From positions 248,001-312,000 of the forward strand of contig NZ_JAIVAF010000001.1 in NCBI RefSeq assembly GCF_020171805.1: 64,000 bases of DNA, read 5' to 3'. The notes under the pieces are model-generated. The model saw only the letters and a list, made by a program, of their open reading frames with translations. It was not told the origin of the DNA and ran no database searches. Of this stretch, positions 17,394 through 26,644 are shown piece by piece. This DNA is from Guptibacillus algicola. GTDB lineage: Bacteria; Bacillota; Bacilli; Bacillales; Guptibacillaceae. Each line of letters starts with the position of its first letter. Position 1 is the stretch's first letter. The position numbers and the translations under genes are program-made.

Positions 17394-18674
17394 CTATTTC
17401 TTATTCTTATAGTTCCAAAGAAAATCACGATCAAGACTTGTTCCCCTCCGCTTTTCATCACGCAGCTTATGACTTCCATCTTTGTTTAGTTGGTTGCCTT
17501 TAAGTAAAGAACTTTCGCCGAACTTCTTCCGAATCGAACCAATGGTGTCATAAAGATCCGCACGCTTAGAATCTTTTTCAAAAGAAAACAAGTCGAGCTG
17601 TACAGTAGCTTCGTCTCGATCGACAAGCTGTTGACCCGTTATTCCAAGTAAACGTATCGGTTGACCAGTCCAGTTCTTCGAAAAAAGGTATTTCGCTGCC
17701 TCTAAAATATCAGCTGATTTAGAAATTGGGTTTTCTAATTTTCTGCTTCTCGTTATTGTCGTTCTATCACTATACCGGATCGTTAACTGCACATTGAAAC
17801 TTAGAACCCCTTTTTGCTCCATTCTTTTCGCAACAGAGTCAGAAAGATTCGTTAGTGCTGTATAAACTCTTTGACGGTCGACTAAATCTTCAGGGAAAGT
17901 CGAAGAATTACCTACACTTTTAAAATCATCGATCGCATCTGGATCTACCGGACGATCATCTATTCCATTTGCCCGGGCGTGCAACCTTTTCCCATTAATA
18001 CCAAGCTTTAACTCGAGTTGTACGGGATTCGCTTCTGCAAGGTCACCTATCGTTTTAATCTTCAACTCATTTAGTTTTTCTTTTGTTTTCTTCCCAACAC
18101 CATGCATTTCTCCAACGTCCAATGGCCATAGAAGCTCAGCGAGCTGTCTTTTACGAAGAATCGTGATTCCGAGTGGTTTCTTCATGTCAGAAGCCATCTT
18201 CGCTAGGAACTTATTAGGAGCGATGCCTATGCTACAAGGAATGCCAATTTCCTTAAAGATACGCTTTTGAATTTCCTCAGCGATCGCAACAGGGTTCTTT
18301 CCTCTACAGTCATCTGTTACGTCTAAATAGCCTTCATCGATCGAGACCGGTTGAACGAGTGGCGTATATGACTCGAGCAGCTCAAAAATTTGGAGTGACG
18401 TCCTCCGATAGAGAGGGAAGTTGGGTGGCATCACTAAGAGCCCTGGGCAGTGCTTTCTTGCTTCCCATAAAGGCATCGTCGTCTTCACACCCATTTTTCG
18501 CGCTTCATAACTACTTGTAACAACGATTCCTTTTCTTTCTTCAACATTTCCTGCAATAGCAAGTGGTTTTCCTCGTAGCTCTGGATTGTGAGCCACTTCA
18601 ACTGAAGCATAAAAGCTATTCATATCAACATGAAATATTATTCTTCCACCAGTCTGCTTGTTCATTTGACTCAC
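17394..18674 (-). CDS. dinB: DNA polymerase IV (Y-family translesion polymerase)
   Basis: An error-prone polymerase, counterpart of B. subtilis PolY1/YqjH. Catalytic acidic residues lie in HVDMNSFYASVE (Asp17) and SIDEGYLDVT (Asp113, Glu114). Helix-hairpin-helix and little-finger regions follow. A beta-clamp box QLDLF is near the C-terminus. The start is GTG at 18674: AAGGAGG lies nine bases before it, while the next ATG is too far and the frame runs open upstream only by chance. The length is 426. No LexA box was recognised upstream. Confidence 0.92.
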   Translation of the reverse strand: MSQMNKQTGGRIIFHVDMNSFYASVEVAHNPELRGKPLAIAGNVEERKGIVVTSSYEARKMGVKTTMPLWEARKHCPGLLVMPPNFPLYRRTSLQIFELLESYTPLVQPVSIDEGYLDVTDDCRGKNPVAIAEEIQKRIFKEIGIPCSIGIAPNKFLAKMASDMKKPLGITILRKRQLAELLWPLDVGEMHGVGKKTKEKLNELKIKTIGDLAEANPVQLELKLGINGKRLHARANGIDDRPVDPDAIDDFKSVGNSSTFPEDLVDRQRVYTALTNLSDSVAKRMEQKGVLSFNVQLTIRYSDRTTITRSRKLENPISKSADILEAAKYLFSKNWTGQPIRLLGITGQQLVDRDEATVQLDLFSFEKDSKRADLYDTIGSIRKKFGESSLLKGNQLNKDGSHKLRDEKRRGTSLDRDFLWNYKNKK

Positions 18675-18742
18675 TGACGCCAACCTCCTTCCTCTATAGA
18701 ATAGCACGACAGCTTATCGGCTATCACAGATTTTCCCACCTG

Positions 18743-18773
18743 AAAAAAAAAGACAGGAAAGGATTCCCGTCTT
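18743..18773 (-). terminator. Terminator of the MarR gene
   Basis: AGACGGGA / TCCTGTCT arms (one G-U pair) are followed on the minus strand by a run of nine T. It overlaps the last coding bases. Confidence 0.8.
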
Positions 18774-19260
18774 ACATGTCGCGTTCTTTCTGTTTTTCGA
18801 TCCAATTGACAAACTCGCTACCATGAAAGTGTTTGTTGAATTCAAGTTGAAATTGGTATAAATCATCAAGAAATGCAGCATGTTCAGCTGATCTCTCTCG
18901 ATATTCATCAATGTATTCTCCAACTGAATAGGAGTATTTTGTACTTGCATCAATTTTCGTCAAGCCTGCTTCTGTTAATCTAACATAAGAAATTCTTCGG
19001 TCGCTAGCTTTCTTGTCTATCACGACAAATCCTTTATCTTTCAAACGTTTTAACACTTGCATTACTGTGGAAACATCCCAAAGTCCAACTTCAGATATTC
19101 TGGTAATCGTTACCTCTGTCTCGGTATATACAATCCACATTACATGCTGTTCTGCCTGAGTAAGACCAATCTCTTTGGCATTTTTCTGCCATTCATTTTC
19201 AAGTACTTTGTAGGTCCCACGCATGTAGTTTAATAGTTTGTGAGTGCGAATAGAGTCCAT
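18772..19260 (-). CDS. MarR family regulator, ScoC/Hpr-like
   Basis: A winged-helix regulator of about 162 residues. The core (EQHVMWIVY, then VSTVMQVLKRLKDKGFV, wing KKASDRRISYVRLTEAG) resembles B. subtilis ScoC (Hpr), a repressor of proteases and sporulation genes, more than ordinary MarR proteins. It is shorter than ScoC, lacking the latter's long C-terminal tail. I start at the ATG at 19260; a TTG 18 bases upstream is possible, and the ribosome site (GGAAGCGGTG) is weak for both. It stands alone between terminators. ScoC-type targets are a guess. Confidence 0.8.
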   Translation of the reverse strand: MDSIRTHKLLNYMRGTYKVLENEWQKNAKEIGLTQAEQHVMWIVYTETEVTITRISEVGLWDVSTVMQVLKRLKDKGFVVIDKKASDRRISYVRLTEAGLTKIDASTKYSYSVGEYIDEYRERSAEHAAFLDDLYQFQLEFNKHFHGSEFVNWIEKQKERDM

Positions 19261-19339
19261 GATTAACACCGCTTCCAATATATTGTTAAATTATCACGAA
19301 TATAGTTTAACATATTTTTACGTAAAATTTTCCATATAA

Positions 19340-19385
19340 ATATGAAAAGGTTGTCGAGACTTCCTCGACAACCTTAGTTATTACT
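19340..19385 (-). terminator. Terminator at the end of the methylmalonyl-CoA/peptidase operon
   Basis: The 12-base perfect arms AAGGTTGTCGAG / CTCGACAACCTT (19347-19375) surround a five-base loop, with T-rich sequence on the minus strand. Confidence 0.85.
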
Positions 19386-19423
19386 TTGTGTATGTTTCAC
19401 TCCAACGGTTGAAGTGAATGTAT

Positions 19424-20542
19424 TTATCCTTTTGCAACTTCTTTTATAATTGCAACAACTGCTTCAGAAACCTTCACCAATTCCTTGACGGGCATACGTT
19501 CACTCGTCGTATGAATCTCTTCATACCCAACTGCAAGGTTTACAGTAGGAATTCCGTGGCCTGCGATGATATTTGCATCACTTCCACCACCGCTAGTTAA
19601 AAGTTCTGGTGTGCGGTCGATTTGCTTCATTGCTTTTCTAGCAATTTCAACAACATGATCGCCCTCCCCAAATTTAAAACCAGGGTACATTACCTGAATG
19701 TCAAGATCGACAGATCCACCCATTTCTTTAGCAGTTGATTCGAACGCTTCCTTCATCTTCTCTACTTGAGCTTCCATTTTCTCAGGTACAAGTGAACGTG
19801 CTTCAGCTAACACTTCTACATGATCACACACGATGTTCGTTTGTGAACCACCTTCAAAACGGCCAATATTTGCTGTCGTTTCATCGTCAAGACGTCCAAG
19901 TGGCATTTTAGCAACTGACTTGGCTGCGATTGTAATAGCAGATACACCTTTTTCAGGTGCAACACCAGCATGTGCTGTCTTTCCGTGTATAGTAGCTAAG
20001 ATCTTCGCCTGTGTTGGAGCAGCTGTAATGATCTTACCCACTTCGCCATCACTATCTAGTGCGTAGCCAAATTTCGCAATCAATTTTTTTGGATCAAGAA
20101 CTTTAGCACCTTGTAAACCTGACTCTTCTCCAACAGTGATAATAAATTGAATTGTACCATGCTCAATGTTCTGCTCTTTTAAAACACGAATTGCCTCAAA
20201 CATAGCAGCTAGACCTGTTTTATCATCTGCTCCTAGAATCGTTGTACCATCAGTACGTACATATCCATCTTCTACAGTAGGTTTGACGCCTTTTCCTGGA
20301 ACAACAGTATCCATATGAGAAGTGAAGTAAATACAGTCTGCTTCAGCCGTACCCTTCAATGTACAAATCAGATTACCAGCTTCGTGATCTGTTTTATCCG
20401 CAGCATCATCTTCTTCTACTTCTACACCGAGTGAAGTGAATTTTTCCTTTAAAATACCTGCTATGTGCTTTTCATTCTTTGTTTCTGAATCGATTTGTAC
20501 AAGTTCTAAAAACTCGTCAAGTAAACGTTGTTCATTAATCAT
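19424..20542 (-). CDS. M20/M25 family peptidase, PepT-like (YqjE)
   Basis: A 372-residue cytosolic zinc di/tripeptidase. The metal-ligand motifs are FTSHMDTV (about 72-79), GADDKTG (about 104-110) and TVGEESGLQG (about 136-145). It matches B. subtilis YqjE, annotated as a tripeptidase. AGGAGG precedes the ATG. It follows mmdA by only 24 bases and precedes the operon terminator, so it is probably co-transcribed with the methylmalonyl-CoA genes. The B. subtilis yqjC-yqjD-yqjE order is the same. No biochemical link between the peptidase and the mutase pathway is evident. Confidence 0.9.
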   Translation of the reverse strand: MINEQRLLDEFLELVQIDSETKNEKHIAGILKEKFTSLGVEVEEDDAADKTDHEAGNLICTLKGTAEADCIYFTSHMDTVVPGKGVKPTVEDGYVRTDGTTILGADDKTGLAAMFEAIRVLKEQNIEHGTIQFIITVGEESGLQGAKVLDPKKLIAKFGYALDSDGEVGKIITAAPTQAKILATIHGKTAHAGVAPEKGVSAITIAAKSVAKMPLGRLDDETTANIGRFEGGSQTNIVCDHVEVLAEARSLVPEKMEAQVEKMKEAFESTAKEMGGSVDLDIQVMYPGFKFGEGDHVVEIARKAMKQIDRTPELLTSGGGSDANIIAGHGIPTVNLAVGYEEIHTTSERMPVKELVKVSEAVVAIIKEVAKG

Positions 20543-20566
20543 GCTGTAGGCCTCCTAGAATGGTAA

Positions 20567-22114
20567 TTATAATGGAATATTTCCATGTTTTTTCTTCGGG
20601 CGCTCTTCTTTTTTATTACGCATCAATTCTAATGCTTCAAGGAGCTTTATTCGAGTCTCTCTTGGATCGATCACGTCATCGACCATGCCACGTGAAGCAG
20701 CTATGTATGGATTCGCGAATTTTTCCCGATACTCTTCGATCTTTGCAGCTCTTGTTTCTTCTGGGTTGTCACTCTCGTTAATTTCCCTTGAGAAGATTAC
20801 GTTCGCAGCTCCCTCAGGACCCATGACAGCAATCTCTGCGTTCGGCCATGCATATACTAGATCTGCACCGATCGATTTAGAATTTAATGCAACGTACGCT
20901 CCACCATAAGCTTTTCTTAGGATGACGGTGATTTTCGGTACAGTTGCTTCTGAATAAGAGTAAAGAATTTTTGCTCCATGTCTAATGATTCCACCGTGCT
21001 CTTGTTTAATTCCTGGGAAAAACCCTGTAACATCTTCAAACGTGATAAGCGGAATATTAAAGGAATCACAAAAACGGATGAAACGTGACAGTTTGTCAGA
21101 GGAATCAATATCTAGCCCTCCAGCCATCACTTTTGGTTGATTACATATCATACCAACCGTTTCACCTTTAAGCCTCGCAAAGCCAACCACAATATTCTTC
21201 GCGAAATGCTGTTGAACTTCAAGGAATGATCCAGAATCGACCACGTCTTCAATAACTGTTCGAACGTCATATGGACGAGTTGAATCAAAAGGTACGATAT
21301 CTGCTAAATCCGGGCAAAAATCATCCCGCTCAGTATGGTCCTTTATAGGTGCTTTCTCTTCATTATTAAGAGGTAAGTAGCTTATTAAGTTACGAACGCT
21401 AGCTAGCACTTCTTCTTCCGTTTTGCCTGTGAAATGTGCATTCCCACTTTTGGATCTATGAACTTTCGCTCCACCCAAATCTTCTGCACTTATCTTCTCA
21501 CGCGTCACTGTTTCTATAACTTTAGGTCCCGTTATAAACATTTGGCTCGTATCCTCAACCATAAAAACAAAATCTGTAATAGCAGGAGAATACACTGCAC
21601 CACCTGCACATGGACCCATGATTACTGAGATTTGTGGTATGACTCCGGAATAGATCGAATTTCGATAAAAGATCTGTCCGTACCCGTCTAATGATACCAC
21701 ACCCTCTTGAATCCTCGCACCACCAGAGTCATTTAAACCAATGATAGGGGCTCCGTTCCTTGCTGCAAGGTCCATAACATTAGCAATCTTCATTGCATGC
21801 ATTTCGCCTAGTGCTCCACCGAATACCGTAAAGTCTTGAGCAAATACATAGATCGGACGACCATCTACTCTTCCATATCCCGTAACGACACCTTCACCAG
21901 GTGCTTTTTGGTCTGACATTCCAAAGTCTAATGACCGATGCTCAACAAAGGAATTCAGCTCAACGAATGACCCTTTATCGACGAGTAAATCAATTCGTTC
22001 TCTCGCTGTGAGCTTTCCTTTATCATGCTGCTTCTTTATCCGCTCATCACCGCCACCCATTTCTACTTCCCTACGACGGTCATACAGTTCATTGATTTTA
22101 TCGTACATATCCAT
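20567..22114 (-). CDS. mmdA: Acyl-CoA carboxylase carboxyltransferase subunit (propionyl-/methylmalonyl-CoA type)
   Basis: A 515-residue carboxyltransferase with two crotonase-like halves, counterpart of B. subtilis YqjD. It moves CO2 between carboxybiotin and propionyl-CoA, giving (S)-methylmalonyl-CoA. Oxyanion-hole glycines are visible in GPCAGGAVYSPA (N-half) and LRKAYGGAYVALNSK (C-half). No biotin carboxylase or carrier is coded beside it; partners would have to come from elsewhere, conceivably the AccB/AccC coded at 50-52 kb. The start overlaps the upstream stop by one base. The direction (carboxylation or decarboxylation) is not settled by sequence. Confidence 0.9.
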   Translation of the reverse strand: MDMYDKINELYDRRREVEMGGGDERIKKQHDKGKLTARERIDLLVDKGSFVELNSFVEHRSLDFGMSDQKAPGEGVVTGYGRVDGRPIYVFAQDFTVFGGALGEMHAMKIANVMDLAARNGAPIIGLNDSGGARIQEGVVSLDGYGQIFYRNSIYSGVIPQISVIMGPCAGGAVYSPAITDFVFMVEDTSQMFITGPKVIETVTREKISAEDLGGAKVHRSKSGNAHFTGKTEEEVLASVRNLISYLPLNNEEKAPIKDHTERDDFCPDLADIVPFDSTRPYDVRTVIEDVVDSGSFLEVQQHFAKNIVVGFARLKGETVGMICNQPKVMAGGLDIDSSDKLSRFIRFCDSFNIPLITFEDVTGFFPGIKQEHGGIIRHGAKILYSYSEATVPKITVILRKAYGGAYVALNSKSIGADLVYAWPNAEIAVMGPEGAANVIFSREINESDNPEETRAAKIEEYREKFANPYIAASRGMVDDVIDPRETRIKLLEALELMRNKKEERPKKKHGNIPL

Positions 22115-22950
22115 TATTCTGCCTCCTTTGTATCCTTCTCACATAGTTCGTATAATACTCCTCCTGCTGACTTCGGATGTAAAAAGGCAATGTTCGCGCC
22201 ACCCGCACCTTTTACCGGCTTATCATGAATAAGTTTAATTCCACGCGCAGAAAGCTCTTGCAGACGATCTTCAATGTTGTCTGATGACAGCGCAATATGG
22301 TGGATGCCTTCGCCCCTTTTTTCAATAAATGAAGCGATTGGACTTTCCTCATTTATAGGTTCTAATAGCTCGATTCTAGATTCCCCTATCTTCAAGAAAG
22401 CAACCTTTACTTTCTCAGAAGCCACTTCTTCAATCGCCTCTAGTTGAAGATGTAATGAATCAACGTAGAATGGTAATGCTTGTTCAAGTGATGAAACAGC
22501 AATCCCTATATGGTCGATCTTCTTTGGAGGAGTAAGCACCTCTTCACTGACTCCGTCTCGTTCACGAACAGCCTTTTCAATGAAGATAGCCGTTTCTTTT
22601 GTAGGAGTTCCAGGGGTAAAGACTTTTTGAACTCCTTTTGATTCTAAGAACGGAATGTCTTCCCATGGAATGACACCTCCACCGACTACGATAATATCTT
22701 CCGCCTCACGGGCTTTAAGCATAGATACGATTTCAGGAAACAACTCATTGTGAGCTCCTGATAAGCAGGATAGACCAATCGCATCTACATCTTCTTGAAT
22801 AGCTGCAGCAACGATTTGTTGAGGTGTTTGTCTAAGCCCTGTATAGATTACTTCCATACCATAGTCTCGTAGAGCTTGTGCAACCACGAGAGCGCCTCTG
22901 TCATGTCCGTCTAGTCCTGGCTTTGCAATCAATACACGAATTTTCTTCAT
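22114..22950 (-). CDS. Fused cobalamin-binding subunit of methylmalonyl-CoA mutase and methylmalonyl-CoA epimerase
   Basis: Two pathway proteins are joined in one 278-residue chain. Residues 1-133 are a B12-binding domain with D14-x-H16-xx-G19 (His16 should ligate cobalt), SCLSG near 61-65 and VVGGGVIP near 88-94. After a short linker (about 131-142), residues 143-272 form a vicinal-oxygen-chelate epimerase domain with candidate metal ligands His147 (IDHIGIAV), His218 (IHHIALSS) and Glu268 (VLYELCE). The first half completes the mutase coded just upstream, which lacks this domain. The second interconverts (S)- and (R)-methylmalonyl-CoA. It sits between mutase and carboxyltransferase genes with near-zero spacing. 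The frame is continuous, with no internal stop. Confidence 0.92.
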   Translation of the reverse strand: MKKIRVLIAKPGLDGHDRGALVVAQALRDYGMEVIYTGLRQTPQQIVAAAIQEDVDAIGLSCLSGAHNELFPEIVSMLKAREAEDIIVVGGGVIPWEDIPFLESKGVQKVFTPGTPTKETAIFIEKAVRERDGVSEEVLTPPKKIDHIGIAVSSLEQALPFYVDSLHLQLEAIEEVASEKVKVAFLKIGESRIELLEPINEESPIASFIEKRGEGIHHIALSSDNIEDRLQELSARGIKLIHDKPVKGAGGANIAFLHPKSAGGVLYELCEKDTKEAE

Positions 22951-22967
22951 CTCATCCCACTCCCCAG

Positions 22968-24626
22968 TTAAACTCCTGTATATTCTCCAAATTCTTCTCT
23001 AAGAACTCCACAGATTTCACCGACCGTGCAGTAACCTCTAACACATTCTAGAATAAGAGGCATTAAATTAGCATCCCCTTGTGCACCTTGCCTTAACTCT
23101 TCCAACCGAGCGCTCACTCGACTTGAATCTCTTTCAGTTCTTAACGCCTGAAGTTTCTCTATTTGTTTTCGCTGAAGCTCAGGATCAATGCGATGCAGTT
23201 CAGGTTTAGGTTCATCTTCTAACGTATACTTGTTCATCCCTACAACGATTTCTTCACCAGATTCAATTTTCTTCTGTGTGTCGTATGCAGCTTGATGAAT
23301 TTCGCGTTGCATATACCCCTGCTCAACTGCTGACACTGCACCACCCATATCATCTATTTTCTCGATATAATTAAACACGTATTCTTCTAGCTCATCTGTT
23401 AATTTCTCAATATAATAAGATCCTCCCAATGGGTCGACAGTATCAGTTACGCCGCTTTCATTTGCGATAATTTGCTGCGTTCGAAGTGCGATTCGAGCTG
23501 AATCTTCAGTAGGAAGCGCTAGAGCTTCGTCTTTCGCATTAGTATGAAGACTTTGGGTACCACCTAGAACAGCTGCTAACGCTTGAATCGTTACTCTGAC
23601 GATATTATTGTCAGGCTGCTGAGCCGTTAGCGTTGACCCTGCTACTTGGGTATGAAAACGAAGCTGCAAGCTTTTAGCTTTTTTCGCTCCGTATCGTTCT
23701 TTCATAATCTTAGACCAAATTCTTCTAGCAGCTCTAAACTTCGCAACTTCTTCTAAGAACTGATTATGCCCATTGAAGAAGAACGCGAGGCGCGGAGCAA
23801 AATCATCAACAGCAAGCCCTGCCTCAATCGCAGCATCGACATATGCGATTCCATTTGCAATTGTGAAGGCAAGTTCTTGTGAAGCAGTTGATCCGGCTTC
23901 ACGAATATGGTAGCCAGAAATACTGATCGTGTTCCATCTTGGTACGTGCTCTGCACAATAAGCAAAAATATCAGTAATTAACCTCATCGATGGCTTAGGC
24001 GGAAAGATGTAAGTACCTCTCGCAATATACTCCTTCAAAATATCATTTTGAATCGTTCCTGATATTTCACTTTGGGAAACACCTTGCTTTTCAGCTACAG
24101 CGATATACATAGCCAGTAATACTGCAGCAGGTGCATTGATCGTCATAGAAGTACTTACTTTATCTAGTGGGATATCTTTTAAAAGCGCTTCCATATCATA
24201 GAGAGAGTCAATTGCCACTCCTACTTTTCCAACTTCTCCTTTTGCCATCATGTCATCTGAGTCATATCCAATTTGTGTTGGCAGATCAAATGCGACAGAT
24301 AAGCCCGTTTGTCCCTGATCTAATAAATATCTAAAGCGGCGATTCGTTTCTTCTGCAGAACCAAATCCAGCATACTGTCTCATCGTCCACGTCCGTCCTC
24401 GATACATCGTTGGTTGTATTCCACGTGTATAAGGATACTGCCCTGGAAAACCAAGCTTCTTCATATATGACTCATCAAGCACATTTGGATGAGCCAATCG
24501 TTCTATTTCAATCCCTGAGCTCGTAACAAACTCTTCCTTCTTCTCAGGAAATTTCGTTAATAATTTTTCAGTTAACGCCTTCCATTCTTCAAATTGCTTG
24601 TGAAAATCTTTCTGATCTGTCGTCAT
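22968..24626 (-). CDS. mcmA: Methylmalonyl-CoA mutase catalytic (large) subunit without B12 domain
   Basis: A 552-residue TIM-barrel acyl-CoA mutase that ends where the B12 domain would begin, so it needs the separate cobalamin subunit. The specificity residues agree with methylmalonyl-CoA: Tyr85 in RQYAGF (Tyr89 of the Propionibacterium enzyme; Phe in isobutyryl-CoA mutase, Ile in 2-hydroxyisobutyryl-CoA mutase) and Arg203 in [10 protein letters not shown] (Arg207; Gln in isobutyryl-CoA mutase), with the expected spacing of 118. It produces succinyl-CoA from (R)-methylmalonyl-CoA. GGGAGGAA precedes the ATG. It is first in its operon. No MeaB-type chaperone gene is in the window. Confidence 0.93.
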   Translation of the reverse strand: MTTDQKDFHKQFEEWKALTEKLLTKFPEKKEEFVTSSGIEIERLAHPNVLDESYMKKLGFPGQYPYTRGIQPTMYRGRTWTMRQYAGFGSAEETNRRFRYLLDQGQTGLSVAFDLPTQIGYDSDDMMAKGEVGKVGVAIDSLYDMEALLKDIPLDKVSTSMTINAPAAVLLAMYIAVAEKQGVSQSEISGTIQNDILKEYIARGTYIFPPKPSMRLITDIFAYCAEHVPRWNTISISGYHIREAGSTASQELAFTIANGIAYVDAAIEAGLAVDDFAPRLAFFFNGHNQFLEEVAKFRAARRIWSKIMKERYGAKKAKSLQLRFHTQVAGSTLTAQQPDNNIVRVTIQALAAVLGGTQSLHTNAKDEALALPTEDSARIALRTQQIIANESGVTDTVDPLGGSYYIEKLTDELEEYVFNYIEKIDDMGGAVSAVEQGYMQREIHQAAYDTQKKIESGEEIVVGMNKYTLEDEPKPELHRIDPELQRKQIEKLQALRTERDSSRVSARLEELRQGAQGDANLMPLILECVRGYCTVGEICGVLREEFGEYTGV

Positions 24627-24771
24627 CCCGATTCCTCCCTGTCCAGCTATAGTCGCATTCTGCCGAAATTAAGATGTCTAACCTATATACTATTCTGCAT
24701 AAAGAAAGCGTTTTCCTCCCTGGAATCGAAAATTATGTAGAATTCACTCAAAAGCTGACCTTTTTTTAAAC

Positions 24772-24800
24772 TTGTACCACTAGGTAAATACGTGTAGAAT
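24772..24800 (+). promoter_or_regulatory. Sigma-A promoter of the Prli42-like gene
   Basis: TTGTAC (24772-24777), a 17-base spacer, then TAGAAT (24795-24800), 34 bases before the start codon. Confidence 0.7.
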
Positions 24801-24834
24801 AACGATAGAATGTTCAGTTGAGGGAGGGACTTTT

Positions 24835-24927
24835 ATGCCCCGAAAGACAACAAAGATCGTTGTGTATATCATGATCATCTCTATGCTATTAAGCCTATTC
24901 GCAGGAGCTACTGCAATGTTATTCTAA
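24835..24927 (+). CDS. prli42: Prli42-like stressosome-associated membrane miniprotein (30 aa)
   Basis: This 30-codon gene encodes a basic N-terminus (MPRKTTK) followed by one hydrophobic helix. The pattern, RK..K.VVY.M.ISMLL...L.GA, is that of Prli42, the 31-residue miniprotein that anchors the stressosome to the membrane in Listeria and has homologues in Bacillus. It has a strong ribosome site (AGGGAGGG, six bases before the ATG), its own near-consensus promoter and a following terminator, so it is a real, independently expressed gene despite its size. No stressosome genes (rsbR/S/T) are in the window. The identification rests on pattern recall. Confidence 0.75.
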   Translation: MPRKTTKIVVYIMIISMLLSLFAGATAMLF

Positions 24928-24941
24928 AATAAACAATAAAC

Positions 24942-24987
24942 AAATAGAAGGTGCTGTCTTAGTTTACGACAGCACCTTCTATTTTTG
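24942..24987. terminator. Bidirectional terminator between prli42 and the L,D-transpeptidase gene
   Basis: Perfect 17-base arms (24942-24958 and 24968-24984, AAATAGAAGGTGCTGTC and its complement) surround a nine-base loop. The last codons of the minus-strand gene lie inside the hairpin. Confidence 0.85.
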
Positions 24988-25492
24988 GTTTCGAAAGAGC
25001 ACCTGCCCTTATTCCTAATTCTTCAAAAGAATTAGAACTTGTAGTAATTAATATTTTTGTTCCGATTGGAATCTCATTGAATAGCTTTTCAATCTCTTCA
25101 TTCTGAAGTCTCACACAACCAGCGGTAACATATTTACCGATCGAAGAAGGCCGATTTGTCCCATGAAGCCCATAGATTCTTCCATCCGTATCTTCCGCAT
25201 CAAATCCAATCCACCTGGTCCCTAGCGGGTTTTGTTTGTCCCCGCCAGCAATATTCTTCTTCCTATAATATGGGTCTACAGCCTTTACGACGATTGTAAA
25301 CGTTCCTTCAGGAGTTAACTTATTATCTTTCCCGGTTGCGACCGGCAAGACTTTATCGATTCTACCTTGCCGAATAAAAGCAACTTGGTTTGTCTTTTTA
25401 TTTACGATTACAAAAGGATCACCAACTACTGTCTCACCCAAAGGGAAAATGACCGAAATTGCAAGCACCATCGAGAAAACGAAATGTCCCAT
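24959..25492 (-). CDS. Secreted L,D-transpeptidase (YkuD fold)
   Basis: A 177-residue enzyme with an N-terminal hydrophobic signal/anchor (about 2-22) and a YkuD domain. The catalytic pieces are His110-Gly111 in YGLHGTNRPSSIGKY and Cys126-x-Arg128 in VTAGCVRL. The residues before GC are T-A rather than the S-H common in other phyla, a variant I believe occurs in Firmicutes. It should form 3-3 cross-links or attach proteins to peptidoglycan, perhaps in the spore or cell wall. The ATG at 25492 is chosen, behind AAGGAG at eight bases; a GTG one codon upstream is possible. No LysM domain is present. Confidence 0.88.
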   Translation of the reverse strand: MGHFVFSMVLAISVIFPLGETVVGDPFVIVNKKTNQVAFIRQGRIDKVLPVATGKDNKLTPEGTFTIVVKAVDPYYRKKNIAGGDKQNPLGTRWIGFDAEDTDGRIYGLHGTNRPSSIGKYVTAGCVRLQNEEIEKLFNEIPIGTKILITTSSNSFEELGIRAGALSKPKIEGAVVN

Positions 25493-25541
25493 CACGGTAA
25501 CTCCTTTTTCTACTTAGGATGCATCACATGAACGAAATCAT

Positions 25542-26507
25542 TCACACTTTTTGGAAAGCGCCTGGTTTTAAATATCTTTTCAAAAGTAAATACTGTTCAA
25601 TTTCATTAAGGAAATGGTGCAGAGCAGAGCGAGTCTCGAACTCTGATCGATCAGATGGTAGAGGTGAATTTCTAAACTCTTCCCTCATTTCGTCTAGCTC
25701 GTTAAGAAAAACTCTAGCTGTATTCTGTGGTTTTACAGCGTCACTCAACCTTTCCATGAATTCAGCCATTTTCTGTCCTTGTATGTAAGTCTGATCTAGA
25801 GAAGAAATAATGGGAAGTAACCTCTCCAATATAAAGAACTGCTTTTCACGCATTTTAAAATATTTATAGTATTTATCATCATCACGTAACATATGGTTTT
25901 CGATATCTTTAAGAGCAATGCTCTTCGCTTGTTGTAGGGCATCTCCAACCTCTAACATTTCCTTTCCATCCCAAGAACTCTCACCTCTTCGAAGGTACAC
26001 AGCATATTCCATAAGGATTACAGAGAACTTTTCCTCGATCTGTACTCTGTACTTCAAAAGGTCTTTCTCAAGGTTAGGCATATAAAGGTTGAACAGTAGA
26101 GCGACTCCAATACCGATAACAATGATTGCGACTTCATTAAAAACAATCGACCAACTTACTGTTCCAAAATTATATATATGAAGAATGATAACAGAACTAG
26201 TAATGACCCCTTCGGTTGCCTTTATGCCGACGACAACAGGTATAAAGAATAATAAAAGCAATGAGATACTAAGCGGAGTATACCCAATCCCTTCAAAGAA
26301 AGCAGCACTAAACACAATTCCAAGCAAACAAGCAAGAAACCTTTGCCATGAGCTATGGAACGATCGCTTCGTAGTAGGTTTGATACACAGGATCGTGAGT
26401 ATTCCAGCGGAAACATAGTTGTCTAACGAAAAAAGTTGTGCAATCGTTATAGCGACCCCAGTACCTATGGCTGTTTTTAATGTTCGATAGCCTATTTTGA
26501 ATTTCAA
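25542..26507 (-). CDS. yqjA: Aromatic acid exporter family protein YqjA (FUSC/ArAE-like)
   Basis: A 321-residue protein with about four to five N-terminal membrane helices (up to about residue 140), including IKPTTKRSFHSSWQRFLACLLG, the FUSC-like hairpin signature. A long helical cytoplasmic domain follows (about 145-320). Length and layout match B. subtilis YqjA. FUSC/ArAE proteins are linked to export of aromatic acids, but no substrate is known for YqjA. The gene is separate from its neighbours and near brxB, as in related genomes. Confidence 0.85.
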   Translation of the reverse strand: MKFKIGYRTLKTAIGTGVAITIAQLFSLDNYVSAGILTILCIKPTTKRSFHSSWQRFLACLLGIVFSAAFFEGIGYTPLSISLLLLFFIPVVVGIKATEGVITSSVIILHIYNFGTVSWSIVFNEVAIIVIGIGVALLFNLYMPNLEKDLLKYRVQIEEKFSVILMEYAVYLRRGESSWDGKEMLEVGDALQQAKSIALKDIENHMLRDDDKYYKYFKMREKQFFILERLLPIISSLDQTYIQGQKMAEFMERLSDAVKPQNTARVFLNELDEMREEFRNSPLPSDRSEFETRSALHHFLNEIEQYLLLKRYLKPGAFQKV

Positions 26508-26603
26508 TTCATATTCTTCCTTCCAACTTGTTATACTTCCTTAATATCCTTCAAATTACTTAGTCTAAACATGATAAATTCAAATAAAATTCTTAAATAA
26601 TGA

Positions 26604-26637
26604 CAGAAAAAAGGCAACAGGTCCAAGCCTGTCGCCC
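26604..26637 (-). terminator. Terminator of brxB
   Basis: GGCGACAGG / CCTGTTGCC arms (one G-U pair) are followed on the minus strand by six T. Confidence 0.85.
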
Positions 26638-26644
26638 TCTTATA

